From Clostridium sp. CAG:411 (GTDB lineage: Bacteria; Bacillota; Clostridia; Lachnospirales; Lachnospiraceae), in NCBI GenBank assembly GCA_000437275.1, contig FR899673.1:1-19185 (forward strand): 19,185 nt of DNA. The letters run 5' to 3'. Positions 14,300 to 19,185 of the stretch are shown in pieces (the stretch's first letter is position 1; every line of letters starts with the position of its first letter). The notes beneath the pieces were generated by a model, which saw only the letters and a program-made list of their open reading frames with translations, ran no database searches and was not told where the DNA came from. Made by a program: the position numbers and the translations under genes.

Positions 14300-17200
14300 T
14301 TAAATCTTAGCAATATCAATTACTTCTGCAACACCATGTTTCTGTGTCTCTAAGCTTGTAATCAAAGCTCTTGCTGTATCCAATGCAGTAAGACAATTTA
14401 CTCCTGTCTCTATTGCGGTTCTACGGATAATAAATCCGTCTCTATTTTTATCATCTCTTGTTGGTGTATCAATAACTAAATCAATTTGATGTCCTAAAAG
14501 TAAGTCCATCAAAGTTGGAGATTCCTGGTCAATACGATTAACAGGAGTTGCTGTTACACCATTTTCATTTAATACTTTTGCAGTTCCACGAGTCGCATAA
14601 ATCTGGTATCCAAAATTCAAATATCTTCTAGCGATTTCTACGATTTCTTCTTTATCGTTATCCTTTACACTAATAATCATCTTTTTGTGTTTTGGCAACT
14701 CTACGCCAGCTCCCTGAAATGCCTTATATAATGCATCATTAAAGTTAGAAGCAATTCCAAGACACTCACCAGTAGATTTCATCTCTGGTCCAAGGCTAAT
14801 ATCTGCTCCTCTAAGCTTTTCAAATGAGAATACAGGCATCTTAATTGCAATATAGTTAGATTTCTTCTGCAAACCATATCCATAGCCTAAATCTGTAATC
14901 TTAGCACCTAAAATTACATGTGTAGCCAAATCTACAATTGGAATACTTGTTACCTTACTAATATATGGTACCGTACGGCTAGAACGAGGATTTACCTCAA
15001 TTACATATACACCATCTTCTGTTACAATAAACTGAATGTTAATCAATCCGATTACATGAAGTGATTTTGCAAGTTTTCTTGTATAATCCACAATTGTATC
15101 AATAATCTCATCTGATAAAGACTGTGCTGGATATACAGAAATACTGTCTCCTGAGTGAATACCAGCTCTCTCAATATGCTCCATAATACCAGGAATTAAA
15201 ATATCGTCTCCATCACAAACGGCATCTACTTCAATTTCCTTACCCTGTAAATACTTGTCAACCAAAATTGGATGTTCTTGTTCATAACGATTGATAATCT
15301 CCATAAATTTAATAATATCATCGTCTGAAATAGCAATCTGCATACCCTGTCCACCAAGTACATAAGAAGGACGTACTAATACAGGATATCCCAATTCATT
15401 TGCAACCTTTAATGCTTCTTCTGTTGTAAATACAGTTCCACCTGCAGCTCTTGGAATCTTGCATTCTTGTAAAATCTGATCAAATAATTCTCTATCTTCC
15501 GCCGCATCTACGTTTTCTGCACTGGTTCCAAGAATAGGAACTCCCATCTTCATAAGTGCTTCTGTCAATTTAATAGCTGTCTGACCACCAAACTGTACTA
15601 CTGCTCCATCTGGCTTTTCCATATCAACAATACTTTCAACATCTTCTGCTGTCAAAGGTTCAAAGTAAAGCTTATCTGCGATGTCAAAGTCCGTACTAAC
15701 TGTCTCAGGATTGTTATTGACAATAATCGTTTCGTATCCTTTTTCTTTTAATGCCCATACACTGTGTACAGAACAATAATCAAACTCAATACCCTGACCG
15801 ATACGAATTGGTCCTGAACCAAGTACCATAATTCTCTTCTTGGTCTTTTCGTCTTTTACTTCATTCTCACTACCAAAACAACTGTAATAATATGGAGTTG
15901 CTGCTTCAAATTCAGCCGCACAAGTATCTACCATCTTATAGGCAGCTACAATTCCATTTTCCTTACGCATCTTTTTGATTTCATCTTCTGTCTTGCCTGT
16001 CATTCTGGCAATAACATTGTCAGGGAACTCAATTCTTTTGGCTTCCTTCAATGTCTCTACAGTAAGTTCTTCACTCTTTAGCTTCTGCTCCATCTCTACT
16101 AAAATTGCAATTTTATCAATGAACCAATTGTCAATCTTAGTAATTTCATGAATCTTTTCGTAAGGAATACCTTTACGAACAGCCTCTGCAATTACATAAA
16201 TACGACGATCGTCTACTACATGTAACTGTTCTAACAAATCTTCTACAGAATAATCGGTAAACTCTCCTGTATCAAGGCTATCTAAATGCTGTTCCAAAGA
16301 ACGAATTGCCTTCATAAGTGCACCTTCAAAGTTATTGCAGATACTCATAACCTCTCCAGTTGCTTTCATCTGTGTAGTAAGTGTTCTTTTTGCTGAAATA
16401 AATTTATCAAATGGAAGTCTTGGAATTTTAACAACACAGTAATCCAATGTTGGCTCAAAACTTGCATAAGTCTTTCCTGTAATTGCATTTGGGATTTCAT
16501 CCAATGTATATCCCAATGCAATCTTTGCTGCAACCTTTGCAATTGGATATCCAGTTGCTTTAGATGCCAATGCTGAAGAACGACTAACACGAGGATTTAC
16601 CTCAATAACACAATATTCAAATGTAGTTGGATGTAAAGCGAACTGCACGTTACAACCACCTGTAATATTTAATTCTGTAATAATATTTAATGCAGAAGTA
16701 CGAAGCATCTGATACTCTTTGTCACCTAATGTCTGAGAAGGTGCAACTACGATACTGTCACCTGTATGAACACCTACAGGGTCTAAGTTTTCCATGTTAC
16801 ATACTGTAATGCAGTTTCCAGCACTATCACGCATTACCTCATACTCTACTTCTTTCCATCCTGCGATACAACGCTCAATCAAGCACTGTCCTACACGGCT
16901 CAGACGAAGTCCGTTGGAACAAATTTCAACTAACTGCTCCTCGTCATGTGCGATACCACCGCCGCTACCACCTAATGTATAAGCAGGACGAATTACAACC
17001 GGATAACCAATTGTATTCGTAAAACGGATCGCATCTTCTACTGTAGTTACTACTTCACTGGCAGCACATGGCTCATTAATCTTTTCCATGGTGTTCTTAA
17101 ATTCCAAACGGTCCTCTGCCTTTTTAATAGTAAGAGATGTTGTACCAATCAAACGAACATTGTTTTCTTTTAGGTATCCACATTCTTCTAATTCCATTGC

Positions 17201-17494
17201 AAGATTCAATGCTGCCTGTCCACCAAGAGTTGGAAGAACACTATCAGGCTTTTCCTTTTCGATAATCTTCTTTACAACATCAGTTGTCAAAGGTTCAATA
17301 TAAACCATATCAGCAATATCTTTATCTGTCATGATCGTAGCGGGATTTGAATTTAATAATACTACCTCTACGCCTTCTTCCTTCAAAGAACGACATGCCT
17401 GTGTACCAGCATAGTCAAACTCTGCTGCCTGTCCAATTACAATCGGACCAGAACCTATTACTAAAACCTTTTTAATATCTGCTATCTTTGGCAT
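14300..17494 (-). CDS. carB: Carbamoyl phosphate synthetase, large subunit
   Basis: Makes carbamoyl phosphate from bicarbonate, ammonia delivered by CarA, and two ATP, for arginine and pyrimidine synthesis. 1064 residues, near the E. coli length. The order is the usual one: carboxyphosphate ATP-grasp half from residue 1 (VLVIGSGPIVIGQAAEFDYAG, then SNPATIMTDKDIAD), an oligomerisation region near 400-550, a second ATP-grasp half starting at IMVLGSGPIRIGQGIEFDYC, and a C-terminal MGS-like regulatory domain from about 930 (MIISVKDNDKEEIVEIARR to the end). Each half carries the expected EVNPR(V/S)SRS/T metal-binding strand. The ATG is one base after the carA stop with GGAGGTG upstream. Well-conserved, so likely fully functional. 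Confidence 0.98.
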   Translation of the reverse strand: MPKIADIKKVLVIGSGPIVIGQAAEFDYAGTQACRSLKEEGVEVVLLNSNPATIMTDKDIADMVYIEPLTTDVVKKIIEKEKPDSVLPTLGGQAALNLAMELEECGYLKENNVRLIGTTSLTIKKAEDRLEFKNTMEKINEPCAASEVVTTVEDAIRFTNTIGYPVVIRPAYTLGGSGGGIAHDEEQLVEICSNGLRLSRVGQCLIERCIAGWKEVEYEVMRDSAGNCITVCNMENLDPVGVHTGDSIVVAPSQTLGDKEYQMLRTSALNIITELNITGGCNVQFALHPTTFEYCVIEVNPRVSRSSALASKATGYPIAKVAAKIALGYTLDEIPNAITGKTYASFEPTLDYCVVKIPRLPFDKFISAKRTLTTQMKATGEVMSICNNFEGALMKAIRSLEQHLDSLDTGEFTDYSVEDLLEQLHVVDDRRIYVIAEAVRKGIPYEKIHEITKIDNWFIDKIAILVEMEQKLKSEELTVETLKEAKRIEFPDNVIARMTGKTEDEIKKMRKENGIVAAYKMVDTCAAEFEAATPYYYSCFGSENEVKDEKTKKRIMVLGSGPIRIGQGIEFDYCSVHSVWALKEKGYETIIVNNNPETVSTDFDIADKLYFEPLTAEDVESIVDMEKPDGAVVQFGGQTAIKLTEALMKMGVPILGTSAENVDAAEDRELFDQILQECKIPRAAGGTVFTTEEALKVANELGYPVLVRPSYVLGGQGMQIAISDDDIIKFMEIINRYEQEHPILVDKYLQGKEIEVDAVCDGDDILIPGIMEHIERAGIHSGDSISVYPAQSLSDEIIDTIVDYTRKLAKSLHVIGLINIQFIVTEDGVYVIEVNPRSSRTVPYISKVTSIPIVDLATHVILGAKITDLGYGYGLQKKSNYIAIKMPVFSFEKLRGADISLGPEMKSTGECLGIASNFNDALYKAFQGAGVELPKHKKMIISVKDNDKEEIVEIARRYLNFGYQIYATRGTAKVLNENGVTATPVNRIDQESPTLMDLLLGHQIDLVIDTPTRDDKNRDGFIIRRTAIETGVNCLTALDTARALITSLETQKHGVAEVIDIAKI

Positions 17495-17495
17495 A

Positions 17496-18596
17496 TTACT
17501 TTGACACCTCCATCATTTTCATAAACTCTTCGAACAACAATTCAGAATCTTTTGGTCCACCACATGCTTCTGGATGGAACTGTACTGTAAATACGTTTTG
17601 TTTTAAATAACTTAATCCTTCTACTGTTTTATCGTTTACATTGATAAATCTAACTTTTGCAATCTCTGGATCTATCGTAGTATCATCTACAACATATCCG
17701 TGATTCTGTGAAGAAATATATACACGACCACTCTCTAAATCCTTCACTGGATGATTCACTCCACGATGTCCATATTTCATCTTATAAGTCTTAGCTCCAT
17801 TGGCTAATGCCATAAGCTGATGTCCAAGACAAATTGCAAAAATTGGAATACCTGATGCATATAATTTCTTAATCTGTTCTATAATTGTCACGCACTCTGC
17901 TGGATCTCCAGGTCCATTTGTCAACATAATACCGTCTGGATTCATTGCAATAATATCTTCTGCATTTGACATGGCAGGAAATACTTTTACAGAACATCCT
18001 CTCTTTAGGAGGCAGCGAATAATATTATTCTTTGTTCCCAAGTCCAATACAGCAACTTTCTTTTTCACAGGAACAACCTCTGTTCCTAAATCTCCAGGCT
18101 GAAATTCTGACACAGCTTTGCAAGTAACCTTTTCTACAACTCTTCTGACCTTGTATTCTTTAATCTGTGCCTTCACAGCTTCTAAGTCATACGCTTCATT
18201 TGTGGTTATCATTCCGTTCATAGTACCCTTTTCACGCAATATTTTTGTAAGGGCTCTTGTATCAATCCCAGCAATTCCCGGAATATCGTTCTTAATTAAA
18301 AACTCTTCAATTCCAGCTTCGTTTCTAAAGTTGCTTGCGAGTCTGGAAATCTCTCTTACAATATAACCATCTGGCCAAGCCTTCTTAGACTCCATATCCT
18401 CATAACACACACCATAATTACCGATCAATGGATATGTCATTGTAACTGCTTGTCCAGCATAACTTGGATCCGTTAATACCTCCAAATAACCTGTCATTGA
18501 AGTATTAAATACAATTTCACTGATTACCTCTTTTTTGGCTCCAATACTTGTACCTGTAAATACAGTTCCATCCTCCAGTATAAGAAAAGCTTTCAT
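17496..18596 (-). CDS. carA: Carbamoyl phosphate synthetase, small (glutaminase) subunit
   Basis: Class I glutamine amidotransferase that releases ammonia and channels it to CarB. 366 residues with the chosen ATG. N-terminal small-subunit domain (FNTSMTGYLEVLTDPSYAGQ at 30-49), then the amidotransferase domain with nucleophile Cys256 in FAICLGHQ and His341/Glu343 in FHPEA. The frame stays open 37 codons upstream through low-complexity leader, so the start needs choosing. MKAFLILEDGTVFTG is the standard N-terminus. Alternatives are ATG at 18608 and GTG at 18605, and AAAGGA is better spaced for the GTG. The chosen ATG overlaps the TGA of a small upstream ORF (ATGA). No pyr or arg genes are adjacent. 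Confidence 0.95.
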   Translation of the reverse strand: MKAFLILEDGTVFTGTSIGAKKEVISEIVFNTSMTGYLEVLTDPSYAGQAVTMTYPLIGNYGVCYEDMESKKAWPDGYIVREISRLASNFRNEAGIEEFLIKNDIPGIAGIDTRALTKILREKGTMNGMITTNEAYDLEAVKAQIKEYKVRRVVEKVTCKAVSEFQPGDLGTEVVPVKKKVAVLDLGTKNNIIRCLLKRGCSVKVFPAMSNAEDIIAMNPDGIMLTNGPGDPAECVTIIEQIKKLYASGIPIFAICLGHQLMALANGAKTYKMKYGHRGVNHPVKDLESGRVYISSQNHGYVVDDTTIDPEIAKVRFINVNDKTVEGLSYLKQNVFTVQFHPEACGGPKDSELLFEEFMKMMEVSK

Positions 18597-18685
18597 ATAA
18601 TACACCATATTCCTTTCTTCTTTATTTTGTTGACAACAGTTTGAACTGAATATAGAAAAAGGCAAAAAAAAATAACAATCACCAT
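18593..18685 (-). CDS. Candidate carA leader ORF, 30 residues
   Basis: ATG at 18685 opens MVIVIFFCLFLYSVQTVV followed by NKIKKKGIWCII and a stop whose TGA overlaps the carA ATG (ATGA). A GAAGG lies only 3 nt upstream, so initiation would be poor. A run of nine T lies inside it, encoding the IFF stretch. It could be a regulatory leader peptide, or a chance frame in AT-rich sequence. Confidence 0.18.
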   Translation of the reverse strand: MVIVIFFCLFLYSVQTVVNKIKKKGIWCII

Positions 18686-18790
18686 TGACCTTCTTTTTTC
18701 TTTCCATGCCTCATTTTTCTCTTTTCTCTCAAAAATACCCCGTACCAAACTGAATAATCTGTGAGATTTATTTCTTCTCAAATTGTTATG

Positions 18791-18819
18791 ATTCTATCAT
18801 AAAAATACACGAATTACAA
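18791..18819 (-). promoter_or_regulatory. Probable promoter for carAB
   Basis: On the minus strand TTGTAA (18819-18814), a 17-nt spacer and TAGAAT (18796-18791). Transcription would start near 18784, giving a leader of nearly 190 nt. Confidence 0.55.
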
Positions 18820-18882
18820 GCCCTTTTTTGAATGTTATGTCTTTTTCACAATATTTTTGTCGAAAACCAAAAAAATATCTAC

Positions 18883-18911
18883 TTGTGAAATCTGGCACCA
18901 AGGTTTAAAAT
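18883..18911 (+). promoter_or_regulatory. Probable promoter for the SulP gene
   Basis: TTGTGA (18883-18888), a 17-nt spacer and TAAAAT (18906-18911). It would give a leader of about 130 nt before the SulP ATG. Confidence 0.45.
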
Positions 18912-18923
18912 AAGAGGTCGCGT

Positions 18924-18958
18924 GTTACAGACTATATTTCTTGCTTTGGTCTGTCAAC
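18924..18958 (+). repeat. Inverted repeat in the SulP leader
   Basis: GTTACAGAC (18924-18932) pairs with GTCTGTCAAC (18949-18958) through 6 bp plus 3 bp around one bulged C. It falls within the first 40 nt of the predicted SulP transcript. A CGTG/CACG pair (18921-18924 and 18962-18965) could extend it. It might be an operator or an RNA stem. Confidence 0.35.
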
Positions 18959-19049
18959 AATCACGTAACTATTTTGATTCTATCATTCTTTTTATTTCTA
19001 AATCCAAATGGTTACAATATTATTTCACAATTCTAGGAGGTCTATTCAA

Positions 19050-19185
19050 ATGGAAAAATTAAAACCAAAATTATTTTCCGTCATGAAACACTACTCAAGG
19101 GAACAATTTATAAAGGATATTATTTCCGGTATCATTGTTGCAATCATTGCACTTCCCCTGTCAATTGCTCTGGCGATCGCATCTG
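19050..19185 (+). CDS. SulP-family inorganic anion transporter, N-terminal fragment
   Basis: Only the first 45 codons are in the window. An ATG 9 nt after a perfect AGGAGG begins MEKLKPKLFSVMKHYSREQF, followed by KDIISGIIVAIIALPLSIALAIAS. That is the opening signature of SulP permeases (a short cytoplasmic lead, then D-x-I-x-G-x-x-V-x-I-x-A-L-P-L-x-x-A at the first membrane helix). Family members move sulfate, bicarbonate or other anions and often end in a STAS domain, which cannot be seen here. Substrate is unknown. Divergent from carAB. Confidence 0.8.
   Translation, partial: MEKLKPKLFSVMKHYSREQFIKDIISGIIVAIIALPLSIALAIAS

Larger units (their letters stand above)
18597..19049. other. Divergent intergenic region between carA and the SulP gene
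   Basis: About 450 bases without a standard gene. It holds the carA promoter and a purine-rich leader of nearly 190 nt, then the SulP promoter and a leader of about 130 nt with an inverted repeat. I searched by eye for the PyrR-binding attenuator consensus, a T-box and a classical riboswitch and saw none. Confidence 0.6.

Noticed and set aside
16366..16590. A 74-codon minus-strand frame inside carB.
   Set aside because: It is an alternative frame of highly conserved carB sequence and its product is repetitive Gln/Leu/His.
19013..19030. TTTCACAA just before the SulP ribosome site as a Rex half-site.
   Set aside because: The 18-bp frame ending here has a left half (TACAATA) that does not resemble the Rex consensus.

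Overview
The window looks like a chromosomal segment of a low-GC Clostridia, most likely a Lachnospiraceae-type Firmicute. The base composition is AT-rich, Shine-Dalgarno sites are strong, promoters are SigA-like, and the gene set (Rex, AcpS, NnrDE, Alr, MazF, YdiF-type ABC-F, CarAB) is typical of that group. No rRNA, tRNA, CRISPR array or mobile element is visible. Most of it is ordinary core genome. The less familiar material is a three-gene kinase cassette, the spacer before rlmH, and the carA leader.

Layout in order of coordinates. (1) 51-1226, minus: rlmH then trmO, a ribosome/tRNA modification pair with its own promoter at 1329-1356 and a LexA-like GAAC-N4-GTTC box beside it. (2) 1227-1725: a busy spacer with a candidate 27-codon ORF, a strong hairpin and two tandem hairpins at the end of the next operon. 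(3) 1726-8112, minus: a probable seven-gene operon reading rex, coiled-coil unknown, acpS, nnrDE, alr, mazF, CNNM/CBS membrane protein. Spacing is tight at the start (1 nt before acpS, a 20-nt overlap before nnrDE). A perfect TTGACA-N17-TATAAT promoter overlaps a good Rex operator, so the operon is probably autoregulated by NADH/NAD+ state. (4) 8377-10299, plus: a YdiF-type ABC-F ATPase transcribed divergently from rex from its own consensus promoter. (5) A bidirectional terminator at 10302-10352 separates it from a convergent minus-strand cassette, 10351-14058: a transmembrane Ser/Thr-kinase-like protein, a two-helix membrane protein of unknown function, and a DUF1653 protein. (6) 14300-18596, minus: carAB, the two subunits of carbamoyl phosphate synthetase, ended by a clear terminator. 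(7) 19050-19185, plus: the first 45 codons of a SulP-family anion transporter.

How the parts fit: Rex senses the NADH/NAD+ ratio, and NnrDE, which repairs damaged NAD(P)H, sits three genes downstream in the same transcript. AcpS activates acyl carrier protein for lipid synthesis and Alr makes D-alanine for peptidoglycan. The operon therefore ties redox sensing and cofactor repair to envelope synthesis. MazF is found after alr, as in Bacillus, but no antitoxin gene can be seen in the 180-base gap where one would be expected.
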